Translations under genes and position numbers: made by a program
The notes under the pieces: generated by a model
Database searches by the model: none
Seen by the model: the letters and a program-made list of their open reading frames with translations, nothing else
Told to the model about the DNA's origin: nothing
In this document: positions 1-7,753 of the stretch, piece by piece
Position numbering within the stretch: the stretch's first letter is position 1
Layout of the letters: every line of letters begins with the position of its first letter
From: Clostridia bacterium
GTDB lineage: Bacteria > Bacillota > Clostridia > Peptostreptococcales > Anaerovoracaceae
Reading direction: 5' to 3'
DNA: 62,403 bases
Assembly (NCBI GenBank): GCA_024403185.1
Contig: JAKSSG010000004.1
Coordinates: forward strand, 1-62,403

Positions 1-24
1 TTAAAGCTTAAAACTTCAAACACT

Positions 25-55
25 AAAATAAGGCTTCGCAAGAAGCCTTATTTTT
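25..55. terminator. Bidirectional terminator hairpin
   Basis: A 13-bp perfect stem (25-37 with 42-54) closes a GCAA tetraloop and has A-tracts and T-tracts on both sides. It can end transcription of the minus-strand toxin gene and of any plus-strand gene entering from the left. Bases 1-24 hold nothing else that I recognise. Confidence 0.85.
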
Positions 56-84
56 ATGTTACTATTTATCTGTTACCCCAAGTC

Positions 85-507
85 TCACGCATTTATTTTA
101 GCAAGATATTCATTGGGAGAAAAGGTTTCCATGATATCTGAATGTAATCCTTCTTTATCTCTGGTTACTATACAATCCGCTCCGCATTCTTCGGCGCACA
201 GCACTTGTACATGGTCTTCCAAATCCAATCTATCTCCTAATATAGCAGTCATGATTTTGCTCTCACTAACATCAATAACTGTGCACAAATCACAGATGTT
301 ATGCATTATCATCTTTCTTGTTTTTACACCAATATGTTTTCTTAGTATATAGAACATATTTAGAATTGAATGTGCCGCAACATACACATCAATTCGCCCT
401 TCTACACAAAGCTCGAATATTTTCTCTGCACAAACACTCACATTTCCTCTGTCAAGAATATAATCAAGTAACACATTGGTATCCAGAAAAACCTTCTTAT
501 AAGTCAT
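85..507 (-). CDS. PIN-domain toxin (VapC-like ribonuclease)
   Basis: About 140 residues. A PIN fold is indicated by the N-terminal KVFLDTNVLLDYI motif, whose Asp is the first metal ligand, by further acidic residues in the middle, and by a C-terminal region with IVTRDKEGL. PIN toxins cut RNA, often tRNA, using Mg2+. The reading frame is open further upstream, but the Met before TYKKVFLD is the better start because it places the motif at residues 5-17, as in the family, and overlaps the antitoxin gene by 11 nt, which suggests translational coupling. The gene is followed by a strong terminator. The family call is firm; the RNA target is unknown, and a non-toxic PIN role cannot be excluded. Confidence 0.85.
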   Translation of the reverse strand: MTYKKVFLDTNVLLDYILDRGNVSVCAEKIFELCVEGRIDVYVAAHSILNMFYILRKHIGVKTRKMIMHNICDLCTVIDVSESKIMTAILGDRLDLEDHVQVLCAEECGADCIVTRDKEGLHSDIMETFSPNEYLAKINA

Positions 508-754
508 ACTTTTCCTCCAAATATGAATCTCTTTCCCTCTCCATGTCAAAATCATCTACATGAATGCGTAGAGATTTAAGCTGATCAAATGCTGCTGCCT
601 TTTTATTATGAGGTTTTATCTTCTGAATAACAATCGTATCTCCTTGAAGCATAATATCCACATTATCACTTTCTCTCCAGTTCAATTCTCTTAAAAAACT
701 TTTAGGAATGCACAGCCCCTGACTGTTCCCCCATTTTCTAATTGTAGTTTGCAT
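497..754 (-). CDS. AbrB/MazE-type antitoxin
   Basis: This 85-residue protein begins with the swapped-hairpin AbrB motif: IRKWGNSQGLCIPKSFL, then hydrophobic strands around DNVDIMLQGDTIVI. The C-terminal 30 residues are charged (DDFDMERERDSYLEEKYDL) and would be the part that binds and blocks the toxin. It is the first gene of a two-gene operon with the PIN toxin. AbrB-type antitoxins bind DNA as dimers, and a 26-bp perfect palindrome lies over the promoter just upstream, so autoregulation is very likely. An AGGAGGA Shine-Dalgarno precedes the ATG. Confidence 0.87.
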   Translation of the reverse strand: MQTTIRKWGNSQGLCIPKSFLRELNWRESDNVDIMLQGDTIVIQKIKPHNKKAAAFDQLKSLRIHVDDFDMERERDSYLEEKYDL

Positions 755-764
755 CTCGTCCTCC

Positions 765-790
765 TATGTATATACTATAGTATATACATA
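765..790. promoter_or_regulatory. 26-bp perfect palindrome, probable antitoxin operator
   Basis: The two 13-bp halves are exact inverted copies (half-site TATGTATATACTA). The palindrome lies between the toxin-antitoxin promoter and the antitoxin RBS and touches the -10 region, which is the expected place for autorepression by the AbrB-type antitoxin dimer. Confidence 0.75.
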
Positions 791-816
791 GTATAGTCTT
801 TGCATCCTTTTGTCAA
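788..816 (-). promoter_or_regulatory. Promoter of the toxin-antitoxin operon
   Basis: On the minus strand a consensus -35 TTGACA (811-816) is followed after 17 bp by TACTAT (788-793); a TATACT at 790-795 gives a 15-bp alternative. The -10 runs into the palindrome, so operator occupancy would block RNA polymerase. Confidence 0.7.
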
Positions 817-828
817 CAATGATCCTTT

Positions 829-857
829 TTGTATTTTTCCCCCATTAATGTTATTAT
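829..857 (+). promoter_or_regulatory. Possible promoter of larA (leaderless geometry)
   Basis: TTGTAT (829-834), a 17-bp spacer, then TATTAT (852-857). The start codon lies only 6 nt beyond the -10, and no Shine-Dalgarno is visible, so the mRNA could begin at or close to the ATG. The -35 is weak; TTGTCA/TATTTT at 810-837 is an alternative promoter that would give a leader of about 20 nt. Confidence 0.35.
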
Positions 858-863
858 CTTTAT

Positions 864-2108
864 ATGAAAATCAAACTAGGATACGGCACCGGATTCCAGT
901 CCGCTGAAGTGCCAGAAAAAAACATATTAAAATTACTGGAGCCCAATGAAATCTCGCGCAAAGGCAGCCCTGCTTCAATAGTTAGGGACGCCCTCGCAAA
1001 TCCCATCGGCACCCCTGCCCTTCGGGATATTGTGAAGCCTGGAGAGAAGATTGTAATCATCACCAGTGACATTACCAGGCCGATGCCCACATGGGATGTT
1101 ATTCCTCACGTGCTGGATGAGCTCTATGCTGCAGATGTTAAGGCAGAAGATGTTACTCTTGTCTTTGCACTTGGAAGTCATCGTGCTCACACTGAAGAAG
1201 AAAAGAAAAAACTGGCCGGAGAACGTGCTTTCAGTGAAATTAAATGCGTGGACAGCAATCCTGATGACTGCATTCACATGGGCAACACCTCAATGGGAAC
1301 GCCTATAGACATCACGAGGGTCGTTGCGGAGGCCGACAGAAGAATATGCCTGGGAAATATTGAGTATCACTATTTCGCGGGCTACTCCGGAGGAATCAAG
1401 GCGCTCATGCCAGGCGCTTCCACTCCTGCAGCCATACAGGCAAACCATTCAATGATGGTTAATGAAAACGCATGCGCCGGAAAGCTCGATGGCAATCCAT
1501 TAAGAGAAGATCTGGAAGAAGCCGCTGAGCTCTGCCCTATCGACTTCATCGTCAATGTGGTTCTTGATGAACACAAGCAGATCGTTCATGCTGTTGCGGG
1601 CGATGTTAAGAAGGCTCATCGCAGCGGCTGCGCTTTTCTGGACAGTCTGTATAAAGTACAGATTCCACAGCGTGCAGACATCGTACTTGTTTCCCAGGGA
1701 GGAGCCCCGAAGGATCTTAACCTCTACCAGACTCAGAAGGCCCTGGATAATTCCAAGCATGCAGTCAGGGATGGCGGAACCATTATTCTTGTAGGTGCCT
1801 GTCAGGAGGGACTCGGTCAAAAGGTATTTGAGGAATGGATTACCGAAGCTGAAAAGCCTGCAGATCTGATTAGCCGCGTTCGTGAAAACTTCAGGCTGGG
1901 CGGCCACAAGGCTGCAGCCATTGCCATGGTAATGGAACGCGCTGACATCAAGCTTGTTTCCGAGATGGATAAGGATTTTGTTGAATCAATATTCTTCGAA
2001 CCCTATTCCGAGCTCCAATCGGCAGTAGACGATGCGTTGGCCAAGCACGGTAATGATGCTTCAATAATAGTAATGCCTTACGGGGGTTCCACCTTACCTG
2101 TTGAATAA
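864..2108 (+). CDS. larA: LarA-family nickel-dependent racemase/epimerase
   Basis: A 414-residue protein matching the LarA (DUF2088) family in length and order: an N-terminal domain with ITSDITRPMP, then the HRAHTEEEKKKLAG segment, EYHYFAGYSGGIKALMPG in the centre, and a C-terminal domain beginning near residue 270. LarA uses a nickel-pincer nucleotide to interconvert D- and L-lactate or related 2-hydroxyacids; the conserved His and Lys of the central motifs are present. The cofactor genes larB, larC and larE are not in this window, so they must be elsewhere if the enzyme is active. The gene stands alone on the plus strand with a terminator directly after it. The family call is firm; the substrate could be another 2-hydroxyacid. 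Confidence 0.85.
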   Translation: MKIKLGYGTGFQSAEVPEKNILKLLEPNEISRKGSPASIVRDALANPIGTPALRDIVKPGEKIVIITSDITRPMPTWDVIPHVLDELYAADVKAEDVTLVFALGSHRAHTEEEKKKLAGERAFSEIKCVDSNPDDCIHMGNTSMGTPIDITRVVAEADRRICLGNIEYHYFAGYSGGIKALMPGASTPAAIQANHSMMVNENACAGKLDGNPLREDLEEAAELCPIDFIVNVVLDEHKQIVHAVAGDVKKAHRSGCAFLDSLYKVQIPQRADIVLVSQGGAPKDLNLYQTQKALDNSKHAVRDGGTIILVGACQEGLGQKVFEEWITEAEKPADLISRVRENFRLGGHKAAAIAMVMERADIKLVSEMDKDFVESIFFEPYSELQSAVDDALAKHGNDASIIVMPYGGSTLPVE

Positions 2109-2127
2109 GGCCATATATTAAGCAAAC

Positions 2128-2160
2128 AAAAAGACACATCACTATGATGTGTCTTTTTTA
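2128..2160. terminator. Bidirectional terminator between larA and lexA
   Basis: The arms AAAAAGACACATCA and TGATGTGTCTTTTT form a strong hairpin with a very short loop, with A- and T-tracts on either side. It lies between two convergent genes and can serve both. Confidence 0.9.
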
Positions 2161-2172
2161 GTGTAAGTCAGT

Positions 2173-2865
2173 TTAGAAATATCTGAACACGCCCTTTACC
2201 TTACCCAGGATTTTCACATCCTGAACTATAATAGGGCTCATTGTTGAATTCTCAGGCTGAAGTCTGATGTGATCTGCCTCCCTGTAAAATGTCTTTACCG
2301 TCGCTTCGCTTTCAAAACCATCCACCATGGCTACGACTATATCACCATTGCGGGCAGTATTGCACTGCTCAACCAGTATATAATCTCCATCCATGATTCC
2401 TGCTTCAATCATGCTCTCCCCTCTTACTGTCAGCATGAATGTTGCGCCATTTCCGACAAATCTTGCAGGTACAGGAAAACTGTCTTCAATGTTCTGCTCT
2501 GCAAGAATAGGCGTTCCTGCTGCAATTCTTCCCACAATCGGAATGTCAATTACATCTGTTCTTTCTACGCTGTCTCTGCTGCCCGAAACTGCGCCTCCGG
2601 GCAGTACACCAAATCCCGAACTTACAGCATCTCTGATTGCACCCTGCTGGTCAAAATCATCATCCACTACAAGCAGAGCTCTTGGTCTGGCAGGATCCTT
2701 CTTCAGGAAACCCTGCGCCTCCAGGCTGGCAATATCCTTATGACAGGTCGAGGTTGATTTGATATTAAGTGCTGAACATATTTCCCTCACAGTCGGCGGA
2801 TAACCCTTCTCCCTGATTTCCTTCTTCATGTATTCAAGTATTCTCTGTTCTCGTTCCTTTGACAT
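2173..2865 (-). CDS. lexA: LexA repressor, SOS response
   Basis: A 230-residue LexA. The N-terminal winged helix-turn-helix includes GYPPTVREICSALNIKSTST (residues 21-40). The autocleavage bond is the Ala-Gly pair in RIAAGTPI (116-117). The catalytic dyad is Ser151 (VRGESMIEAG) and Lys191 (ATVKTFYRE). RecA filaments on single-stranded DNA trigger self-cleavage and derepress the SOS genes. The inter-domain linker, about residues 65-108, is slightly long. A good RBS (GGAGG) precedes the ATG. A near-consensus LexA box overlaps its own promoter, so the gene is autoregulated. Confidence 0.97.
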   Translation of the reverse strand: MSKEREQRILEYMKKEIREKGYPPTVREICSALNIKSTSTCHKDIASLEAQGFLKKDPARPRALLVVDDDFDQQGAIRDAVSSGFGVLPGGAVSGSRDSVERTDVIDIPIVGRIAAGTPILAEQNIEDSFPVPARFVGNGATFMLTVRGESMIEAGIMDGDYILVEQCNTARNGDIVVAMVDGFESEATVKTFYREADHIRLQPENSTMSPIIVQDVKILGKVKGVFRYF

Positions 2866-2904
2866 AGGACACCTCCAGGTTCAATTTACTGCTTCTTCGT
2901 CTTG

Positions 2905-2933
2905 AGTATATCACAGCAAAAAAGAAAATGCAA
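2905..2933 (-). promoter_or_regulatory. lexA promoter
   Basis: TTGCAT (2928-2933), a 17-bp spacer and TATACT (2905-2910), read on the minus strand. The -35 lies inside the LexA-box palindrome. Confidence 0.8.
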
Positions 2934-2950
2934 ACAAATGTTTGCATTTT
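2925..2950. promoter_or_regulatory. LexA box within a 26-bp palindrome, possibly also a terminator
   Basis: Two perfect 12-bp arms (AAAATGCAAACA and its complement) flank a 2-bp centre. The core at 2931-2944, CAAACAAATGTTTG, matches the Gram-positive SOS box CGAACRNRYGTTCG at all but two symmetric positions. On the minus strand the palindrome is followed by CTTTTTT, so its RNA could also fold as a terminator for the upstream gene that ends at 2969. Confidence 0.75.
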
Positions 2951-2968
2951 CAGAAACTCTGTTCTGTT

Positions 2969-4090
2969 TTATTCATTAATCTCCTGGGGAACCTGTGGAA
3001 TATTCTCATTCTCATTTTCACTGCTATCTTCCACAATTGTCTGTTCTTCAGTCGGATGCTCCTCTGTGGAAATTGATTCGATTTCATTTTCCTGTGTCTG
3101 ATCATCAGGAAGCTCTTCTGCAGGCTTCTCAATATCAGAATCCGTGCTAACCGGTTCTGTTGCAGGCTGCGGTATTGGCGGCTGCAGTTTTTTAGGAACA
3201 TTAATTCTGCAAAGATAATTTTTTCTGTGTATATCGCCCCTCTTCAGTACCTTTGCCCTGTAAAAACAAATATACCACTGATTTCCTTCATGAAAGATAT
3301 TTTCCAGTTCGTATAGCTGTCCGGTTTTGCCGCTGGCTATTTTCATTCTACCCAGCAGCTTTCCTGTGTTTACGTTTCTCACCGTAACCAGATTGTATTT
3401 ATGTTTACCCTTGAAGCTTTGCACATCATACATGAAGCTGCCTTCCGTATAAAGACCCTGTGGCATCAGATAACTTCTGTTTCCTGTTATTTTTACCCTT
3501 TTCTTCGGTTTAAAACTGCTGTTTAATAAAACAATCTTATTCGAATCTCCTCTGAGCTTGGCTACATAAATGTTTTTTTCAGAATTATACGCGATTGCTG
3601 CAATTCCGTAATAAGTTCCGCCGGCCATTTTCCTGCTGATCTTTATAGTTTTTGTTTTCTTTAACTTCAATGAGCTGGCATTGACTATTGCTATGCTTTT
3701 TCTTCCGCCTTTTCCCCTGCAGATTATTATTGTATTGTTTCTTTCATTATAAGTGAGAGAGTTTGCATGACATGTGCAGCCAATGACTTTGGATTTCTTT
3801 ACAACCTTCATTGTCGCAAGATTAACTTTGACAATTTTGATTCTCTCCTTCTGTCTGTTGTACAGCGACATATAAGCATAACCATTGTGCGAACAGGCTC
3901 CCTGAATTGTGTCATAACCCCAGGTTTTTTCTTTTGCGGCAATGCGCACATCAAATCTGCTTCCATTTGCTTTTACAATACCGGCTTTAACCGGGTAAGT
4001 GGAGGCGGCGCTGCATATGTCCGCCCCGGAAAGAACCATTGCCATTATAATTATTATTGCTGTTATTCTTGTCGCAACCTTTTTATTCAT
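2969..4090 (-). CDS. Secreted protein with possible beta-propeller fold and acidic C-terminal tail
   Basis: A 373-residue protein of unknown function. A signal peptide covers about residues 1-29 (hydrophobic AIIIIMAMVLSGA, cleavage near CSAAS). The body of about 270 residues has repeated strand-rich segments, such as GYAYMSLYNRQKERIKIVKV, NTIIICRGKGGRKSIAIVN and NLVTVRNVNTGKLLGRMKI, which resemble propeller blades. The last 60 residues are rich in Glu, Pro, Thr and Ser with no fold expected, perhaps a wall-spanning tail. No sortase motif is visible. It is the last gene of the SGNH-MBL-MoxR-vWA operon, 21 nt after the vWA gene, with an AGAGGA RBS. The secretion call is solid; the propeller call is inference. 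Confidence 0.6.
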   Translation of the reverse strand: MNKKVATRITAIIIIMAMVLSGADICSAASTYPVKAGIVKANGSRFDVRIAAKEKTWGYDTIQGACSHNGYAYMSLYNRQKERIKIVKVNLATMKVVKKSKVIGCTCHANSLTYNERNNTIIICRGKGGRKSIAIVNASSLKLKKTKTIKISRKMAGGTYYGIAAIAYNSEKNIYVAKLRGDSNKIVLLNSSFKPKKRVKITGNRSYLMPQGLYTEGSFMYDVQSFKGKHKYNLVTVRNVNTGKLLGRMKIASGKTGQLYELENIFHEGNQWYICFYRAKVLKRGDIHRKNYLCRINVPKKLQPPIPQPATEPVSTDSDIEKPAEELPDDQTQENEIESISTEEHPTEEQTIVEDSSENENENIPQVPQEINE

Positions 4091-4111
4091 GAATTATTCC
4101 TCTAAGTTGTT

Positions 4112-5305
4112 TTACTTTACCAGAAGTTTTTTAATCCCCTTTTCCAGACCGTCCAGAGTCAGTTCATACATCGGAAAAACCTCACCGATGTCATGAATCG
4201 TCTGTGCACCGTATGTCCATTCCCAGCTCTTTTTTTCTATCGGGTTAAGCCATATCTGCTTCTTGAATCTCTTCTTGAACTTCTGGAACCACTCCATTCC
4301 CGTTTCTCTGTTAAACAGACCTATTATGGCATTTCCACCAGGCCTGTAAAGCTCTGAAGGCGCCATAGCTGCATCTCCGACGAATATTACTTTGTAGTCC
4401 GAATCCAGCCTGTTGAATACCCATGTCGTATCTACAGAATCTCGAATCTTACAGTGCGGAGTGGTATAAAGCTGATCATAAATCGCATTATGGAAGTAAT
4501 ATATCTTCAGATCCTTGAAATGATTGGACCTGCTTACTGCCTGAAACAGCCTGTTACAAAGCCTGCTGTATGGAAGCATGCTTCCTTCAGAATCAATCAG
4601 CAGAAGCACTTTAACCGTATTCTTTCTTGGCTTTTCATAGGCAAGTGTAAGCATCCCGCCATTATCGCATGTTTCATCAATGGTTTTATCAATGTCAAGT
4701 TCCTTTTCTTCTCCATCCACTCTGGATGAATACTGGCGAAGCTTTCTGAATGCCATCTGGAATGAACGGATGTCCAAGATTGTATCTTCCCTGAAGTCCT
4801 TGAAGTTTCTTTCACCTGCCACCTGCAGCGCTGTTTTGTGTCGGCTCTTGCCGCCGACTCTGATGCCTGAAGGATGATAACCGCCACGTCCCATCGGTGA
4901 AGTCCCGCCTGTTCCAATCCAGTAGCAGCCTCCGTCGTGCTTTTCCTTCTGCTCGTTTATTCTTTCTTCAAACATCTGCAGAAGTTCATCAAGCTCCATG
5001 GCAAAAAGCTCCTGGGCTCCCAGGTCATCCAGGTCACGCTCGTGATCTGACTCTTCCAGCCACTTCCAGAACTCCTCAGGCAGATCATCTGGAGTCTCTA
5101 CTCCTTTGAAATATTCGGCAAAGACCTGGTCGAACTTGTCGTAATCTGATTCAGTTTTTATTAGTATGCTTCTGCACAGCTGATAGAATCCTGTGAGTGA
5201 TGCTTTCGCAAGACCCTTGTTCAGAGCCTCTTCGAGAGTCATCCATTCATTTATGGAAACATCCAGCCCGCGTGCACGAAGCAGATAGAAAAACTCTAAA
5301 AACAT
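4112..5305 (-). CDS. CoxE-like von Willebrand factor A domain protein
   Basis: A 397-residue cytoplasmic protein with a C-terminal vWA domain. The MIDAS loop reads LLLIDSEGSM (DxEGS in place of DxSxS), with the later Thr/Asp motifs DTTWVFNRL and VIFVGDAAMAPSEL. The N-terminal half is helical and resembles CoxE-type proteins (FLEFFYLLRARGLDVSINEW). CoxE-like vWA proteins act with MoxR AAA+ ATPases as metal-insertion or assembly chaperones. Here the MoxR gene lies 9 nt upstream, so the two are a pair. Their client is unknown; the secreted or membrane proteins of the same operon are candidates. The Ser-to-Glu change in the MIDAS may alter metal binding. Confidence 0.87.
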   Translation of the reverse strand: MFLEFFYLLRARGLDVSINEWMTLEEALNKGLAKASLTGFYQLCRSILIKTESDYDKFDQVFAEYFKGVETPDDLPEEFWKWLEESDHERDLDDLGAQELFAMELDELLQMFEERINEQKEKHDGGCYWIGTGGTSPMGRGGYHPSGIRVGGKSRHKTALQVAGERNFKDFREDTILDIRSFQMAFRKLRQYSSRVDGEEKELDIDKTIDETCDNGGMLTLAYEKPRKNTVKVLLLIDSEGSMLPYSRLCNRLFQAVSRSNHFKDLKIYYFHNAIYDQLYTTPHCKIRDSVDTTWVFNRLDSDYKVIFVGDAAMAPSELYRPGGNAIIGLFNRETGMEWFQKFKKRFKKQIWLNPIEKKSWEWTYGAQTIHDIGEVFPMYELTLDGLEKGIKKLLVK

Positions 5306-5314
5306 GTGCGTCCT

Positions 5315-6160
5315 TTACCAGTTCCTGAGACTGTATCCCTTCTCTTTTATTTCCCTGAACATGTCCATGTCCTGATTCTTCTTCAGCAGAACTCCCAGGA
5401 ACGGCATGTCCTCATATAAATCACTGATATTAACCCCGCTTATCATCAGAGCCTGAATCCAGTCAAGGAGTTCCGATGTGGACGGTCTCTTCTGCAGGTC
5501 CTTCATCTCGCGGATTTTATAGAATGCTTCAAGTGCATTGGCAACCAGCTTCCTGTCTATGTTGCCATAGTGCACGTTGATGATTTCCTCCATCTTCTCT
5601 TCGTCAGGAAATTCTATGTAATGGAAGATGCAACGGCGCAGGAATGCGTCAGGCAGTTCCTTCTCTGCGTTTGAAGTAATGATGACAATAGGTCTGTGTT
5701 TTGTCTTTACGGTTTCCTTTGTTTCGTTGATGTAGAATTCCATCTTGTCCAGTTCCCAGAGAAGGTCGTTAGGAAATTCCAGATCTGCCTTGTCTATTTC
5801 ATCTATGAGAAGTACAACCTGTCTGTCGGAAGTAAAGGCCTCGCCCAGTTTGCCCAGCTTTATGTACTGACCGATATTCTTGACATCGCCTTCTCCAAAC
5901 TGTGAATCGTATAATCTCTGAACCGTGTCGTATACATAAAGTCCGTCCTGGGCCTTTGTCGTTGACTTGATGCTCCATATTATGAGCGGCATATCCAATG
6001 ACTCTGAAATAGCTTCGGCCAGCATGGTTTTGCCGGTTCCGGGTTCACCTTTTATCAGAAGTGGCTTCTGGAGTGCTATGGATACGTTAACTGCATTCAT
6101 CAGCTCATCTGTTACAACATATTTTTTGCTTCCTTTGAAAACATTCATTTTGTCTGTCAT
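5315..6160 (-). CDS. MoxR-family AAA+ ATPase
   Basis: A 281-residue AAA+ ATPase. Walker A is GEPGTGKT (residues 38-45), Walker B is VVLLIDEID (115-123), sensor 1 is IITSN, and the arginine finger region is DAFLRRC. The size and the DGLYVYDTVQRLYDSQ insertion fit MoxR proteins, which form hexamers that remodel targets presented by vWA proteins. It directly follows the secreted MBL gene with no gap and precedes the vWA gene. The start codon is supported by conserved KKYVVTDELMNAV upstream of Walker A. The family call is firm; the target is unknown. Confidence 0.93.
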   Translation of the reverse strand: MTDKMNVFKGSKKYVVTDELMNAVNVSIALQKPLLIKGEPGTGKTMLAEAISESLDMPLIIWSIKSTTKAQDGLYVYDTVQRLYDSQFGEGDVKNIGQYIKLGKLGEAFTSDRQVVLLIDEIDKADLEFPNDLLWELDKMEFYINETKETVKTKHRPIVIITSNAEKELPDAFLRRCIFHYIEFPDEEKMEEIINVHYGNIDRKLVANALEAFYKIREMKDLQKRPSTSELLDWIQALMISGVNISDLYEDMPFLGVLLKKNQDMDMFREIKEKGYSLRNW

Positions 6161-7753
6161 TTACTTCGCCTTCGCTTTCTTTATTTCTGAAAATCTTCCA
6201 TACATGGTGCCGCCTGCAACATATCTTATTGCGCGTACCTTATAATAATAATTCCTGCCGGCTGTCAGCCCGGAGTTTGTATATGATCTTGAGTCAGCTG
6301 AAACTGTTTTGATTTTTTTGAAGCTTCCGCTCTTGCCGGTTTTTCTGTAAATCTGGTATCTGCTCGCTCTTTCGGCTTTGGTCCATCTGACCGTAATCTT
6401 GTGTCCTGCCTTTGCAGTTACATATCTGATGGCCGTTCTGCTTGGTTTTTTGTGGCTGACAAGTCTGCCCTCCGAATCAAATCGCAGCTTCCTGTCATTG
6501 ATGGTATGGCTGCCCGTAAACCGGAATCCTGTGCTTTTGCCCATGTAGTACGCATGACCCTTAATCCAGTTCCAGCCGGTGCGAATGTAGCCCTTGCTGT
6601 AATACTGATATCTTCCGCTGACTTTTACCCAGCCGTTCAGCATCCCGTCATCAGGTTTGCAGTTGTTATTGTAATCCCTGTACACACGGGTTCTGTTGTT
6701 TTTCACGCAATAGATTACTGCGTGTCCGCCCGTTGCAACCGGGTAATAATATCCGTATTTTCTGACGGTGTTTACCGCATCTTTACGGGCATCGGTAAAT
6801 CCGTGGTCCTGTGCGAAACTCCACATTGGAGTGACCTTTGCCACAAAAGACTTCGTAGCCGATGTTCTCAATGCATGGTGCGGCAGCTTCATGATGTTGG
6901 CGTTAAGCCTGCTGCCGTATTTGCCTGCAAGCTTTGCCTCTTCCTGTTTTTCAATATCTCCTGTTGCCAGATACTTTATCTTTCCGCACTGAAGCAGAGT
7001 ACAGAGAGATGAATTGTTAAGACAGTGTCCCTCCTTGGTTCCACAGAAGCCGTTCAGTTCTTTGACGTATGATTCGAAATCTGATGGCTTGTATTTTCCC
7101 AGGGGACCAAGTACTGTACAGGTTACAGCTCCTACATTGAATTTATTAGTCGTATTTACCGCCCGGGATCTGGATCTGCGCACTGAAGAACTCGGCCTCA
7201 GATAGACAACCTCTGCCCCGCCGTTTCTGGCAATGCCCACATGCTCTTTATATATTCGGTCTATGGTTTTCCTTGTGTTAGGAGTGTAGTAGTTTTCACA
7301 CAGTTCTATGTCCGGAAAGAAAACAGTTCCGACCTGAAAATTCTTCATTACCTTCTCCAGGCCTCCGGTGTGATCGCCATGCATGTGACTGAAGTAAACA
7401 TCAACTTTCTTTTCGCTGCCCATGACCGATTTCATGCATGTTACCAGCTTCGATGCTGAATCCCTGTGTCCGGTATCCATCAGAAGGTATCGGCCATTCG
7501 ATTCAATGAGAACAGCATCTCCATACTCACCTGTGCCGAGATAAAATGCATATATCCGCATTTCCTTCGCATACCCGGATGTATCCTCCATGTGATATTC
7601 ACTTCCCGTATCAGTGAATTTATATGCTGACTCAATCTCTGCCTGAGTTCCCTGTTCAGTTATCTCCCCTGCATCTTCTGCAAAGGCAGACGTCGGCATC
7701 ATTGCGAAAACCATAATAATGCTCAATGCAAAGACCGCAGTTTTCTTTATCAT
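6161..7753 (-). CDS. Secreted metallo-beta-lactamase-fold hydrolase with wall-binding repeats and Fn3 domain
   Basis: 530 residues in three parts. A signal peptide ends near residue 25 (TSAFAED). Residues about 60-345 form a metallo-beta-lactamase fold with the zinc motif HMHGDH (123-128), the earlier LLMDTGH strand, and ATGDIE and LPHHALR downstream; the arrangement resembles the ComEC C-terminal hydrolase group. Residues about 365-435 carry glucan- or choline-binding-type repeats (GWVKVSGRYQYYSKG, TGWNWIKGHAYYMG). The last 85 residues form a fibronectin type III domain (TVRWTKAERASRYQIYRK). It probably sits in the wall and cleaves a phosphoester or phosphodiester, for instance a nucleic acid or teichoic substrate; that is inference. 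Its start overlaps the stop of the SGNH gene as TGATG. Confidence 0.85.
   Translation of the reverse strand: MIKKTAVFALSIIMVFAMMPTSAFAEDAGEITEQGTQAEIESAYKFTDTGSEYHMEDTSGYAKEMRIYAFYLGTGEYGDAVLIESNGRYLLMDTGHRDSASKLVTCMKSVMGSEKKVDVYFSHMHGDHTGGLEKVMKNFQVGTVFFPDIELCENYYTPNTRKTIDRIYKEHVGIARNGGAEVVYLRPSSSVRRSRSRAVNTTNKFNVGAVTCTVLGPLGKYKPSDFESYVKELNGFCGTKEGHCLNNSSLCTLLQCGKIKYLATGDIEKQEEAKLAGKYGSRLNANIMKLPHHALRTSATKSFVAKVTPMWSFAQDHGFTDARKDAVNTVRKYGYYYPVATGGHAVIYCVKNNRTRVYRDYNNNCKPDDGMLNGWVKVSGRYQYYSKGYIRTGWNWIKGHAYYMGKSTGFRFTGSHTINDRKLRFDSEGRLVSHKKPSRTAIRYVTAKAGHKITVRWTKAERASRYQIYRKTGKSGSFKKIKTVSADSRSYTNSGLTAGRNYYYKVRAIRYVAGGTMYGRFSEIKKAKAK

Noticed and set aside
6401-7012. 203-codon open frame on the plus strand
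   Set aside because: It lies antisense to the well-supported secreted MBL gene, has no RBS, and its translation resembles no protein family.
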